Part shown: one piece after another, positions 34,686-48,406 of the stretch
Position numbering within the stretch: the stretch's first letter is position 1
How the letters are laid out: each line of letters begins with the position of its first letter
Assembly: GCA_964036275.1 (NCBI GenBank)
Contig: OZ038436.1
Span: 18,999,904-19,063,903 of the forward strand
Reading direction: 5' to 3'
DNA length: 64,000 nucleotides
Source: Litoditis marina
Lineage: Eukaryota > Nematoda > Chromadorea > Rhabditida > Rhabditidae
Program-made: the position numbers and the translations under genes
Notes under the pieces: model-generated
Told to the model about the DNA's origin: nothing
The model's database searches: none
The model's input: only the letters and a program-made list of their open reading frames with translations

Positions 34686-35146
34686 CAAGGATTGTACTCG
34701 ATGGGGAGGTTCTTTCTACGGACCATTCCGTCTCCCTGGAACCATTCCCTGCGGAACTGCTTGGCAGCTCCATCGGGGGTGTTGGTCCACTCGATGGTGA
34801 TACGGTCGTTGTTGGTGTCCTCCTGTCCGTAGGCGAAGGCGTCGCAAGACACAGCCATGAGGATGGCCTCCTTGGGGTCGAGGACTCCGCTTCCGGGGTC
34901 AACACCAAGACGCTTCATGTTGGTCGTCTTGATGGCCCATCCGATACGGCGAGCAGAAGAGTTCACGATCTGAAAAAAACATAAATGAGTGAAGGGGAGA
35001 AAGAAAGAGAGAGAGAAGAGAGAGAGAGAGAAAGAGAGATGTATAACCTTGATGTGGTAGGTGTGCTTGTCATCGTAGGGGGCGTTGAAGACGATCTTCG
35101 TGCCGGGCTGGGTAAGGATATCTCCGGGAGGGACAGATTGGGCCAT
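34685..35146 (-). CDS. msp: major sperm protein (MSP)
   Basis: Two exons, 35146-35048 and 34969-34685, encode exactly 127 residues, the usual nematode MSP length. It starts [10 protein letters not shown] and carries the MSP immunoglobulin-like fold landmarks [48 protein letters not shown] and [23 protein letters not shown] polymerises to drive amoeboid sperm crawling and is also released as a signal for oocyte maturation. The start is fixed by the conserved N-terminus and by a TATA box 37 bp upstream. The 78-bp intron is mostly CT repeat on the coding strand. The stop overlaps the polyadenylation signal (TGAATAAA). Expression is expected only in the spermatogenic germ line, as for other msp genes. 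Confidence 0.98.
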   Translation of the reverse strand: MAQSVPPGDILTQPGTKIVFNAPYDDKHTYHIKVIHLSFSLSLFSLSFFLPFTHLCFFQIVNSSARRIGWAIKTTNMKRLGVDPGSGVLDPKEAILMAVSCDAFAYGQEDTNNDRITIEWTNTPDGAAKQFRREWFQGDGMVRRKNLPIEYNP

Positions 35147-35182
35147 TGCTGCTGCGATGTGACTTTCATCCCGCGCAACGGC

Positions 35183-35190
35183 TTTTTATA
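35183..35190 (-). promoter_or_regulatory. TATA box of msp
   Basis: TATAAAAA on the minus strand, 37-44 bp upstream of the msp ATG. This position fits the compact promoters of nematode msp genes. A GATA word (CTTGGATAAAAGG on the plus strand) lies just upstream and could be an ELT-1-type site, which is an inference. Confidence 0.75.
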
Positions 35191-36092
35191 CCCATTTTCT
35201 TGGATAAAAGGACACTAACGCGTTTTTCCTCTTTGAAGAAAAGGGAAATTCTCGACAAAAAGGACATTTGGGCATGGAAGACTTGCCTTGGCAGAAACAC
35301 GCACTGTTGGTCTGAAAACCGGAAGAACCTCACAGGAAAACGCGTTCTGACCGGATTCCGCGACAGCTTGAAAAATCTCACGAATGCAGAGCTAATTTCA
35401 AGGATGTGTCAAAAATTTCAGTCATTATCGAGCTGTGTACCTCTCGAGTTGATTAATCACCAATTTTGCAGACGACGTCTGTTTTGGTCTCTCTCAAACG
35501 GTTCTCCGTCGAATGAGAGAAAATTTAACAAATTTGCTAATCAAAACTTTTTTCCGGACAACTTTATTCCACATATAAATATATAACATGTCCAATAAGA
35601 ACCAACATAATATATAGGAAAGTAGGCATATATCTATTTATCACAGGAATATCAATTCAGTCGGAAGTTTAACTATGGGAAGAGATCAAAACACATGGCA
35701 AGTTAGCAGCACAGCAAACTGTTGACTATGAATAATTAAAACAACGTTATATTGCTAATCGATTCACTAGTTACGTGAAACGTGAAAAACACAGCAGAAT
35801 TCACAAACATTGTTGCTGTCTCCTCACGTAACTATTCCAATCACGTCTATTAACAGAAACATAATTATACGCAAAACACAAATATTCAAGAGATCTCTTA
35901 GAGATAGGGATCACGGTACAAGTTATGTACATAACTATGCAAGAAAGCAGAGATCGAGAAATGCGAGTATCATCATTTAGGGATTTGTGATGAAACGGTA
36001 ATGGAATTTACAAATCAAGACTAGTTGGTTAGAGATCAATGAGGGGGTATATTGAATCGAGAGATCAAAAACACCGAGACGGAAATCAATAG
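35191..36092. other. region between msp promoter and daf-19 3' end
   Basis: About 900 bp. A plus-strand ORF (35146-35586) has no splice or homology support. A TTTATT word at 35561-35566 (AATAAA on the minus strand) could end daf-19. A partial TTACGTGAAACGTG ... CACGTAACTATT repeat lies at 35771-35840. Confidence 0.5.
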
Positions 36093-39000
36093 TTAGAGCA
36101 GCTCTGTAGTTGATTGGAGCATTTCTGAAAAAGAATGAGTTACAAGCAGTTTTTTATTCACTTTATCTATTTCGTTTTCTGCGTATCAGTCCGGTTTGTT
36201 TTGTTTGCGTTTAGAGACTCTGTGTTAACCGGCTCTACAAGTTGAGTTTGATGATGGACTTTTTCCATGGAAAATATTTCTCTCGTGTTTCTACTGTAAC
36301 ACTTAAAATATACCAACTTAATTCAAGGCTTACCTCCGTTTTGAGAGAGTATCACTTGACTTTCAATGTGTTGGTCGTTGCCGTCAATAAGAAACTGAAA
36401 TGGAAAATTTTTTCATAATATAATCAAACTCAAACTTCAGTACAATGACGCTCATTGGGGTTTTAATGATTCGCGAAACTACGGTAATACTGACCTTTGA
36501 ACTGTCGTATATCAAATGCTGTCTGGGAGCGAGAGAGTAGTGAGAGTTCAGAGAAATAGACGGCAGAACGGAAGGTGGTGGAGTTTCCTCGAAGAGGGGG
36601 TAGTCGTTGGGCTGAAATGTAACCAATTGGAATACCTGGACTTCACGGGTTTCGTTGACCAATTCGATTTCGCTGGTGAAAAGATTTGTTACGTGCGGTA
36701 TTATCGTACCACTCTAGAATTTGGCGGCGAGTCGCCGGCGACATGGAGGGGTCGGCAGAGTGTCGCCGGCGGGTCGCCTGCGATTAATTTTAGATCGTTA
36801 ATTCTGGCTAATATATATGTTAATCAGATACGTATACTTGTAGTTTTTAGGTGGGTGGCATGTTTATACATGAACAATGAAGCCATGAATCTCATCGTGT
36901 CTATTACTGGCGACGTTAAGTATATACAACATTTTATTCTCTATAAAGTTACCAGTTCCGGTATACGATTACTATATAAATCGTTTGGTGTAAAGGACCT
37001 ATAAATAATCGCAGGCGACCCGCCGGCGACACTCTGCCGACCCCTCCATGTCGCCGGCGACTCGCCGCCAAATTCTAGAGCACAAAACCAATAGTATAAA
37101 AGTTGAGTTGAAAAGGTGTTGATACCAACCTGTGCCATGACGGCTATCATTGGTCTGTTGAGTGCCTTGGCCAGTCGAGATTCCACCAGATACACCATGA
37201 ACTCGTCGGTCAGAAGGCGAATCAGATGAAATGACCCGAAGGAGCCGGCCGAGCGGAGGGTCAGGTCACGGATGATCATCGAACTGAAAGGGATCTCAGA
37301 TTGTTTCTATGTTTTTATATACTGTTTTGTACTTTGTATACCTTTTGCAATTATGATGAATGACACACGTTAGTAATACGTTCAGATGTTTAATAATTCG
37401 TTGAACAGTAGCACCAAGCTTTCGAATTTGATTGGAGCTGATTGTTCTTTCAACTTTTCTGTGTTTTCTGCACGAAATCTATAGTCAGAACTCACGTATA
37501 GAAACTCCAGTTGAGTAGAAACTGTTTCCCGCTGTCAACCACTTCGGCTAACGGCTTGTCGTGATAGTTGGACAGAACCTGGACGTTCTGAAAATTTCGA
37601 TCGAAAATGGGTCTGAGTTCTTTTTGAAGATGAACTTTTCGGATTGTTCGGACTTGTATTTTGTGAGGAACGAAACAAAATTTCAAGAAGCATCTGGAAT
37701 TTACTCGACAAACGGTTGAGCCATGCGTGAACAAGTTTTAACAGGAAACTACAAACTATAGGTTCGAAGTCAACGAATCCCACCTGGTCCACAATACTTT
37801 CCATCCATTCAGCCCACTCGGACATGGGCGCCATTTTCTGGAGATTGTCCTGAAAAATTCGATATTGAGCTTTGTCCAGATTCATTAAATAAACATTCAG
37901 TATTATAAATAGGTTCCACATTTCAACATGTTGTGAACTACGCGTAGTCTTGTTCTCGTTTCTTCATTCTGTGCAATTCCAAAAGTTGCAAAAGTTGCTA
38001 GTGCCTTCTCAGGTACGAATTCTATAAGAGAATTCTATTGTTCAATATAGTTCTCGCCATTCCCACTGAGACTTTCGTAGCGTGCCAATGGAACTTCAAA
38101 TGAACATATTCCAGATAAATAACATGATTGCTGGACAGTTTTCACACCTACGTACAGTAACAAGGTTAACTACCGCTCAGAGAAAATTTTACTTGTTTTG
38201 GAAAACATTAACACGGTGAAAATACGCCTGGAAGTTATGATGGCACGTCGCCGAGGTCTCAGTGGGAATGATTGGAACTATACAATGTATCCATAAAGTT
38301 TTTGATCTTACGAAAGTTTTATAACTTTAGATGTACCTTAAACGCATTGTGAATTTGATGAATCAGCATGCCATCACATCCGCAAACCCAACCGGCTTGC
38401 TCTTGAACTTGAACGATGTCGACTCTGGAAAATTAATTCTTTTCTGTTACCGTTTTTCAAAATATCAGTGTAGTAGAATTTTGTTGTTCTACTTCAAATT
38501 CTGATACCAACGTTTCACAAGTGTTTAGATCATCATAAACATTCCATTCTCCTGTGAAAACATTTTATTTTTATTTGTTATATCCAAAATGTTTTCTGTC
38601 CATTTCCATTTCCCCTGTTCTGATAATTACCTGATATAGTCGTTGTACATCGCTGTAACTTGATCCTGTTTCAGAAGTACAGCCTTCGCTGCCTGGGCAA
38701 GATGGTTCAGAGATGTGTACCTGAAAGAACGGAAACTCAATGGGATTATGGTTTTAATCAGGAGTCAGCATACATCCTACACTAACCAAGTTTTGAATAT
38801 ACAAAAGGCGTTGAACTTTTGATCCATGGTAAACATTGCAAATGAGACATGTTACAAAATAACAGAAAGGTTAAAATAACAGAAAATAACAGAAAAAATC
38901 TATTCTACCTTCTTAGTCCCTGGGCCATGTACTTGACTGCTTGGATCTTCTTCTTCTGCAACGCTTCTGGGGCGCCTTGCATGGCTTTTCTCAGAAAACC

Positions 39001-42000
39001 CTCTGCATTCTTAGCGAAGCTGCGACACGACTGTGTTAACAACGCTGAAACGGAACACAACTAAAGTTTAAATTTTCCAATGTTATCGGTTATTATTGAT
39101 CATTATTAAACTTTCCAGAAAGTTTCGCGTGTTCAAAACATCAAATAGCTGTCGTAATGGACGCAGTTGTTGAAAACGAAGACTTTCGCCAACAACTCAG
39201 CTATTGAGTTCTCCATTCGTGCCGTTATTTCACGTGAGGTGGATAAACGTGAAAGAAGCGTGAAAACAACTCACGTGTCATCTGGGACATGAGTACATCG
39301 GGAACGAGTATGTCGATGACAACTTGGTAGAGGGATAGATCCATATTGGCCACGTATGACTGTATCTGGGGAAGGGTGCAGAGGGAGAAGAGCTGTTGTT
39401 GTGAGAGGCGGTCCGGCATAGAAGACTTGCTCACGTACGGCCTGGAAACACTCAGAAGTATAGTAGAAAAATAACCTGGCGACGTAAAGATATCACTCTA
39501 TTGTCAAAACCGAGTTGTTCAAAACCGAGTTGTTTACCAAGGTTCGCCCACCAAATTGGTCACTAGTTGATATCAAGTTGTGAAATAAAGTTTGGTGCAC
39601 AATTGTGCACCACGTTCTTGGTAAACTGTTCAAACTTTGAATCACAACTTGGATTTTTGGCGAACTTGGGAAACAACTCGGTTTTCAACTTCTGAGCATG
39701 AGATATCTCATGAGTTACATAGTTAACCATACGATTATTGGTTCAATCTCATGTTTCGCAGGTGTCTGCATGTAAGTTGTAATCTCAAAGTGTTTCCCTT
39801 CATTATACTGTAAGTCAATGTCACGTGAAACATGTTGAACACAGCACAACTCAGGAACGTGCAATGACAACGTGCACGATGGCTCATTAGAATGCCAACT
39901 CTATGTGACTATTCAATTTACTTCTAGTATAGTCAATTTCACAAGAGCACGTGATAAGAACTTACTCTTCGTCTTCACAATTGTCTTCCGGCTGCCAGAA
40001 TGAAGTCCACAGCTCCTCGATGGCGTCAAATGCCAAACTTTTCACGCAGTACATCACGTCCTGGAAAGTCACTGATTACTGCAAAACTACTTCAAATGAG
40101 AATATATAGGTTCTAGATAGCAATATGAATTTCTGAAAGTTCAAAAAAGTTTGAATTTACTTTTTCGTGTTTCAGCATAATGCTGTTTTTGACCTGTTCC
40201 AGCACATTTTTTTCTTATTGGAAGGAGTTTGAGATCATACGTTATGCATCGTGAATTTTGGGACATTCGACTGACCGAGCAGTTCAGTTTGTAGGTCTCG
40301 ATGAACTTGCAGACGTGGCCCAGATTCAGCCCCAACTTTCTAGCATCGTCTTCGAGTCCATTCAGAAAGTCGACGTCGATATGGGGCAGTTCACCGTCTC
40401 CCAAAGAGGCACGGTCCTGGGCGGAAGCTGAAAAAGAAAACATATGTTAGTGTCATATTATACAAGAAATACACTTTTTTGACGAAGACTCCGACCTTTT
40501 TGCTATTTTGTTCCGGAAATGAACATGTTAAACAGTTGGTTTGCAGACTTTACGTATCAGCAAATTGTTCACTAGAGAAAATTATAGTTATTCCAACAAC
40601 ATTTTACCTTTCTCTATTTTGTAAACACTACTGCCAAACTCGATTTTTGATAGAATAATGTATTTGTACCTGAGCCAATCATGATGTTGCCGCCGTTCAC
40701 TGAGATTGAAGACGTGTACGATGGTACCGGGCTGCTGAAAGTACACATATATTCATAAAACAACACATTTCCAGTGCATATATTAGGTGGTTTTCTTGCT
40801 GAAAAATAACAGATATATAAAGAGGTTTTGAGAAGGCAGTCTCACCTGCTCGAAGTTCTGCTCATGGTCGCTGGTGGTGGTTGTACTGAACTAGCACCGC
40901 CAATGGGAGCTGGTCGTTTCACGGCTCTGGAAAATAACGTAATTGAAGGGAGAAAACAACTATTACTTCCTCAAAGACATAAGAGACGACGTCACTGAAG
41001 ACATTTAATGCTTTGAATCTGTTGAAGTGTTTTGTCACGTATTTTTTTGATGTCCCTAAATTTCCCATTTAGATATTGAATACGAGTCGGAAATCACCTC
41101 GCAAATTTTTGTGTATAGGCGTTTCCAGAGATTGAGTTCGGATTTTATGTTCGGGTAGAAACGCTTTTGGGGAAGGATAGGAGATTGTTCAGTTAGTCAA
41201 AGGTTATGGTCTTTGGTCTTAGTCCTAACTCACTGTCTTGGGGAGATGATAGTATCATTTGATCCGTAGTGAGAGTCGTGTATTCTTTCTCTGTTCAGCG
41301 GAGAGTCGGGCTTGATCCTAAAATCGATTTTTGAATCAAATAGAACGTAAAGCATGACAAATAAAAGATGTTCTTTTGTAGTTTGTATCCATACATCCTG
41401 TGAATGCAATTTTCCGAAAATTAAATGAAAAAAACTTCTCTTACTACTCTTCTGGGCAGGTTTTGTGCACTAAAAACAACTAACCAGTACATTATTGAAT
41501 CTCGAGTTTTCATGTTATTTCACTGGTGGTTATGACTTTTTTCAGTGATGACTTTCCCTAGACTTCTTCTAAATCACGTGTCTGCTTACCGTATGCCGTA
41601 GTAGTGATATTTCGAGTTGCCTCTCGTTCCCAAACGTCGCGTACGCAGATTTTGGAAGACATTGCGAATCAATTTTCCGAACGACGCCGCATTCACAGGA
41701 TCCAGTTTGAACTCGGAGCAGTGTCTGTAAGGAAACTCGTAGGAATTATACTTTTCATCAAAAAATAATCAAAAGTTCAGAGTTAGTCAAACTATTCATC
41801 GATTTCGGCTGCAAAAAAATCGTACTTGAAATCTAGTTCGATGCCTATTATAGTTTTCTTAAACAGCAAGATCATTCATGTTTTAGAAAATGTATATATA
41901 TATATATATATATCATATTGACTTATTCCCCCTCCCCCGTTAAGTTTCTCCACTCCATTTCATAGTAAACATATGCCGGTGGCAATAGCGTAACCATAGA

Positions 42001-45000
42001 AACGTAGATGGCTGGCAATAAAGCGTCAGTTTACTATGGATTAGAGGTCAAACTATGAACAAAATAGAATTGAATCGTATAGAACACCTTGTTCATGATT
42101 TATCACGTGACTTTTCACATACGTAGATGCGGCACTCAAAAGAAGAGAAACTTACTTTTTGTAGTGATCATACAACGTGCAGCGGGGCAGCGAGGTACCA
42201 TCAGAAGGTTCGTAGTTATCCAGCAGCCATTGAATCTGGAAAAGGGCAACTTTTCTCAATGTAGTTCTAGTAGGCAATGAGATGTCACGTTCAGCGTGGG
42301 AGTGCTTACTAGAGTGCATATTCTCACGTTTTGTTGTATTCTACACGTGCCATGTCACGTTAGAAGATTAGATGAATTGTAACAAATACGTCCTCTTCAG
42401 TCGCACAGTGAGAGTATCACGACCAGATTGGGTTTTCAGGTGCAAAATAGTTCTCAAAAAGTTGATGTAGTTTAAAAAGATTGTGATATTTAGTTGCAAC
42501 ATTATTCTGTAACTATTTCACGGTTTTTACATACTGGGCTCAAATATGGAACCAGATCTCCGTATGTTACTTGCACATCTGCCTTAGAATGACAGAGGAT
42601 GAGGAATTGTTCTCGGTATTAGATTAGTGTACAACAGGTGCAGCTATGAGAAAGTGCTCTGATTCTGTTTTTACAAAGTTCCATGGATTCAGAGTTGAAC
42701 ATACTTAGATTGTATAGATAATTATAGTTTATTTTCGCTAGAGACTCCTATAAAATGGTAGTTGTTTCTGGAAAACTTGGGTTGTTTCTTCAATCTACAA
42801 GATTATATTAGTTTTTATCTTCACTCACATTAATTCGTGTTTCGGGTGTTAGTTCAATTCGAACAAACTCATCGTCTGAGCTCATTCTACAAAGCTTGAC
42901 AGATTTCGCAATCAAGCTCAAGAAAATGTAGTTTGATAAAAATAGTTCCAATAGTCTAGTCGTCTTCCCGAAGAAACAAGGTTAGCAAGAGTTAGAGTAG
43001 TTTAGAACGTTTCCAGATGAATTGCTCTGTTGGACGACCGAAATCCAGCGAAATAGCGTAGTTTCGCAGCTGGCTTCCGCCGTTTCAGTCGAAAATGACA
43101 GAAGTTAGCTGTAGTTGACTTCTAGAGTAGATATAGAGTGTAAGCCGGTTAGTTGCTCGTAAATGCTGTGGATGGGGCAAGTTGAAGGTCCAGAAGACTA
43201 TTTTGGAGAGTTGCCAGGGCGACGATTTGTCCGCGGTAAAACACCGGAAAAGGCCGTCCCTGACGATGGAAAACGCAGTCAAGCTACCCCACTCAGCTTA
43301 CTAAACATTGAACCACTTGGTTAAACTTGGTGTAAATTAAAACTATGTTAAACATTTATCTTTCAGTTTATGTGTTCTTCAAACATACATGAATTAAGTA
43401 GTTCACCCTCCCAGATACCCTTAATTAGAACCATACATCGCAGAAGTCTTTATCAGTATGCTATGCTCATTCGAAACAACTTTTGAAGACTTGAAAACAG
43501 TAGATTTTGCATATTATACTATTTCTTTTATTGAAAATACTAACCAGTTTATTACTTATATGAATGTTTTTGATTGAGCTCAAGATAGCATTTCCTATCT
43601 CTGGAAATTGTACCCAATTAATCTAACAGCTGGGTTGATGTGTTTCTCAGCCCTGCAAGGCTATCCTTCGGGGCGACATTGACCAATCAGCGAGCGCGCC
43701 TACGGTAGGCAAGCGCTCTTCCTCAAAACCCCTGATCCCTTTTTAACACAATTCATTTGAGATTTTATGAGCTGAGAAACAGAAGAAATGAGTAAGCTGT
43801 TAACTATACTCTAATGTAATCTTTCTGATTGAGTAAAAACAAACAGGTAACTTTCGAATCAAACAGTTCACCAAATTGTTACTCACAGTATCCTTTTGCA
43901 AAGTCTCTCACCCCTAAAAATTGTTTGAATAGACATCTTCTATCAGTTTTGTAGGCTACCAGAGTTTTACGTTATCTACCACCAATTTAGTCATATCTCA
44001 TATCTTCTGAAGTAACCCCTCCGTCTTCCCCAGAAAACATAATCCCAAAATATGGTTCAATGTCAGCGAATGCAGTATGATCTCATAACCGTCAATTATC
44101 GAATTGTCAAATGATGCGGTGCGCGGTGTTTTTTTGGCGGAGAGCCATATCGTAATTAGGTCTCGACGCGATATGCACCTGTTGCATCTTCATAATGAAC
44201 GATGTCTGGCTGACACGCAAATCATGGTGCTTGACCGGAATATGGCCCTGTTTTGTGAATTAGAAGAAAAACATAATTTTATTTAGTAGGGTTCAGTATG
44301 TGCACGTCGTGTAACACATGAAAACAGACCAGTCAAAAATAAAAAGCTAGGTCCAACCACTGAAGAGATTGCACTAGAAGTAAATGTAACTACGTGAAAC
44401 GTGGAAATTACGTTTCCTTCGGCAAACTTTGATGTTTGTTACACCTTTCATGTGATTGTGTCGCTGACCGTAACTCTAAACAAGGCATGGCTTATGTAAT
44501 GCTTTCTGTGCGTACACAGAACGAATGAAATGTTTTGATACGAGAGGAAATTTAGTTACTTTACCTACCCTCAACAGCTAACTGCACTCCTTAAAGTGTA
44601 AACACCCGTCGACTAAACCCCCTAGGGTCCAAGAGTTTCTTTGTGTACAACACAAATCTCTTGTAACCGCGTATCAATGATCTCTGAAGGACAGGTGACT
44701 ATACCCACTAATCCGACCCTAAACTACCCCTTAAAGGAGACTGCATCTCTTCGCCTGAAAGACGTTAAAGGAAGCCGCCTCCATCGATTAGGGCCCTACT
44801 ACCTAGCACCTGATACGACATAATAGGCGGCCCGTAATTGGTTGGCTAGCAGCACTTTGGTCACGCTTACAGCTGGCCGAGCACTACTTGCGAGGTTCAA
44901 GAGTCATAATATTATCAGTTTCGTGGTTAACTGGATTAAATGGTGTACTTGGAACATTCGAGAGGTCATAAGATTATCAGTTCCGTTTTCAAGTGTATTA

Positions 45001-48000
45001 AATAAATAACTTGAAACATTCGAAAAGTAAGAAGAGGTCGAATACCTAGAAGGTGCGTCTTGACTACCGTCGATACGAAGAAAAAGGAATTAATAAAATT
45101 GATGATCTACTACAAGTTTCCTGAAGACGAAACTGATACACGGTACTATCATGTTTATCACATAGCCAGTGGAAAAGCAGAAAAGTGGAGAGTCTAACGT
45201 TAGTTCAGAGGATTATTTCGAAAGACGCGTAAGAGAAGTCCAGAATAAATGTTATGCGAACAAAGAATAATTAAGAAGAAGAACGTAGAAGCAATGAAGG
45301 TTATGCGAAACCACGAGCTTATCAGAATAGTTTGTTGCACTGGCTCACGTTCAGATGATTTTACAATTCCCGATTTATGGTGAATCCTTTCAATACAAGA
45401 AACTGAGAGGTAAAGAGAACAGAGAAGTGAGGTCTTTGCTATGACAAATTTCTGCAGATTTGAGTTTCTATGAAAAATAAATTAACTGGTTTTACACTAT
45501 GTGCTTGATTGCGTATTTGTGAAGTCCAGACATACTGTGGCGGGTGATGCCCTGGTGGCATGTTGCATATTCGAGTTTTGGTCATCGTCGGCAGACGTGG
45601 GAGAATGGGTGCCGCCGTGCAGAAGGTACTGGTTCGGCGAGTGCACGTTTCCCGTGTACTGAAAAGATAGTTGTATTTATATAGAAAGGTTTGTTGTTAT
45701 ATTTCAATCTTTTGAAGAATAAACTGCTCGTTCCAATAATGAATTGCAATACAATAGGATGATGTTTAATTTTCCTTCTGGCAACGATTTAGTTCGCAAG
45801 TGGATTTAATACTATAGCACTGACGAATACAACGAAACTACTCAAAAATAACTAAAAAAAATTTCCCGGAATGGCACTTTACGGAAACAGGCTCTGTACT
45901 TCTGAGTTCGAAATTCGATAAAATGTATTTTTTTACATCTATTAAAGTTAATTGACCAACCTGATAGTACTGGTAGCTGGTGGGATCGGCAGCATAGACA
46001 TAGCTGGTGTTGCTGAAAAGCACCATGATAGGAATAGATTGGGAGCAGAAAAGGTGGGGAGCCTTGGCTGACCACCGGCTCGCACCTGGCGCCGCCCGCC
46101 TTCCGGTATACGGTAATTAGCGGTGGTCCAGATGTGGGCAAGAGTTGCCAACATGAGGGAGAAGAAAGGTCAGAAGATGACTTAGGGAGTAATCGAAAAA
46201 AAAGAGATAGAAAACGAAATAAAATAAGAGAAAAGAAGATAGATATATGTAGAGAGATTGAGTTAGCTCTAGATGTGGGCAAGAGTTGCCAATAAAAGGG
46301 TCTGAAGATGACTTAGGGGAGAAATAATTGGGAATGGAACAAAGATAATGAATGAATTCAAGTTTGTCGAGCACAGATGTAAATGGCTAGAGTTCCATAG
46401 ACATCTTGTCATGAGACGAGAGAGAAAACGAGAGAGATAGAGAGGGAAAGAAAAAGAGAAAGGAAGAGAAAAAAGAAATGGGATGAAATAGAGATAGGAA
46501 GAGAGAGGTGGAGCGAACAGGACTTTGCACTAATTGCTTGTGAATAAAAAAACACAAGTTGTCCTGCGCGATCGTTGCTAGAAAATTCCGAAAACCAGGG
46601 AGATATCTTAGCTACGCACCGACGATACACGTTCTACCATGGTGATCTGCGCAGTTCCTTACATTCTGTATTCCTTACACAACATTTCGTGCCGCTTTAC
46701 ATGTTTCTCCAAACTTCTGCAATCTTACTCTGACAATACAGGTGAAGTACTTATTCACTAGTCTAACACAAAGAGTAGAACCCTACTGAAATTTTGGTAG
46801 GTTGTTCATAATAATGTACATCATCTAATTGAATACCTAGAAACTCCCAGAAAAGATAATTGTTTTTGTTGTCTTCGAAAAACTACTCCATTACTTCTAG
46901 AGGATGAATTGCAGTTCTGTAGTCTATGCAATCGACTAATGCTAGTCCACCCCGCTAAGCTAGCTAAATCCCTACAAATTTTGTGCGCTACGTGCCTGAT
47001 TTTGAAAAAGCTACTGTAAGATTTGTAATGCAGTCCCACTACATTCCCTGTGCATAAGTTGTTTAACCGCAAACTATTAGCTAATTTTAATCTTTTTTGC
47101 AGGTAACTTTGGCGTGCAAGTATTAACTTGCAAATCAGAAAACTGTTTTAATGTTACAAATGAATTGCTTGTCGGTTGGAGCCAAACTAGGCAGAGTCTC
47201 AAGTTCCCATCATGGCTCACACTAAAAAATGGAAAACTTTCAAAAAGCTATGAGAGTTGGCATGTAGAGTTCTAGATCCGATGTAAACTCTATTTTGCAC
47301 CACCGAAGCAAACGACGGGAGACCAAGTAAAGTAGTTTAGAAGCGAATCAGGTGAATGAGCAGGATGAGCTCATCTCAACTGTTACATTGCTACGGTGCC
47401 AGGTACCGCACCAGTTCTCGAGTTGCAGCAGGTAAATACAGTCAGACCCAATATAGCCAGAAGAAGGTGGTATATGGGCTGCGTGTGTGCGGAAACTATG
47501 GAGACCCAAGGTTCTCTTGGATACCAAATAAGAGCTGGAAAGAGACGGGAGAGAGTGAGCGGAACTCGCCCCGAATCGCCTAGGCGACCCGGGCGGTAAG
47601 CACTGACTGATATGTGGAGAGACTCCGTCGATGTGCTTCCTTCACTACCTTCGCCAGGCAACGGTATCCGTTATCAACCAAACACGCACATGTTATAGGC
47701 ACTCATTGCTCTACTGGCTCGTCCTGTCACTCTATCCTGACTTCTGCCCCGGATAGTGTTCTTCAGTCTTACCGGTACCAGTTCAACCGGAAACAGAACA
47801 GTTTCCGCGTCAACGCGACATCGTATACGCAGTGAGTTCATCCTGCCCATGACTACGTTACCATCTCTGTAATCTGACTCTACCACTTTTCACTTTTACG
47901 AAGGTACCTTCCCAGCCCTCCCTGTTATGACCGAAAAAAGGCAAATTCCTCTTAGCGGACATGTTTCAACGTTTTTGAAAGGGATCGCAGATCCCCATAG

Positions 48001-48203
48001 CGACTGGCACAAAAAAGGTGGGTAGCATTTTTCGAAAAGAAATAGCTCGAACCAGCCGATGCGGCTAATGAGATGCGCGCGCACTAAATACGGTGGATGG
48101 AATGAGAGAAGGGAGAGATGGAGAGAAGAGAGAGATAGATATAGAGAAAAGAGAGAGATAGGGCATAGTAGGTACACTGGCTGAAAAAGACAGAGTAACA
48201 GTA

Positions 48204-48272
<69 letters not shown>

Positions 48273-48340
48273 AAGAATAAAATCGAGAAAGATCAGAGAG
48301 AAGAGAGAACAGAGGGAGCGAGAGAGGCAGGAGGTAATAT

Positions 48341-48406
<66 letters not shown>

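Noticed and set aside
35146..35586. 146-codon plus-strand ORF
   Set aside because: It starts opposite the msp start and covers the msp promoter. No similarity and no splice context.
36516..37279. Plus- and minus-strand ORFs sharing an [15 protein letters not shown] peptide
   Set aside because: The shared peptide is just the 75-bp inverted repeat read from both ends, not a duplicated protein.
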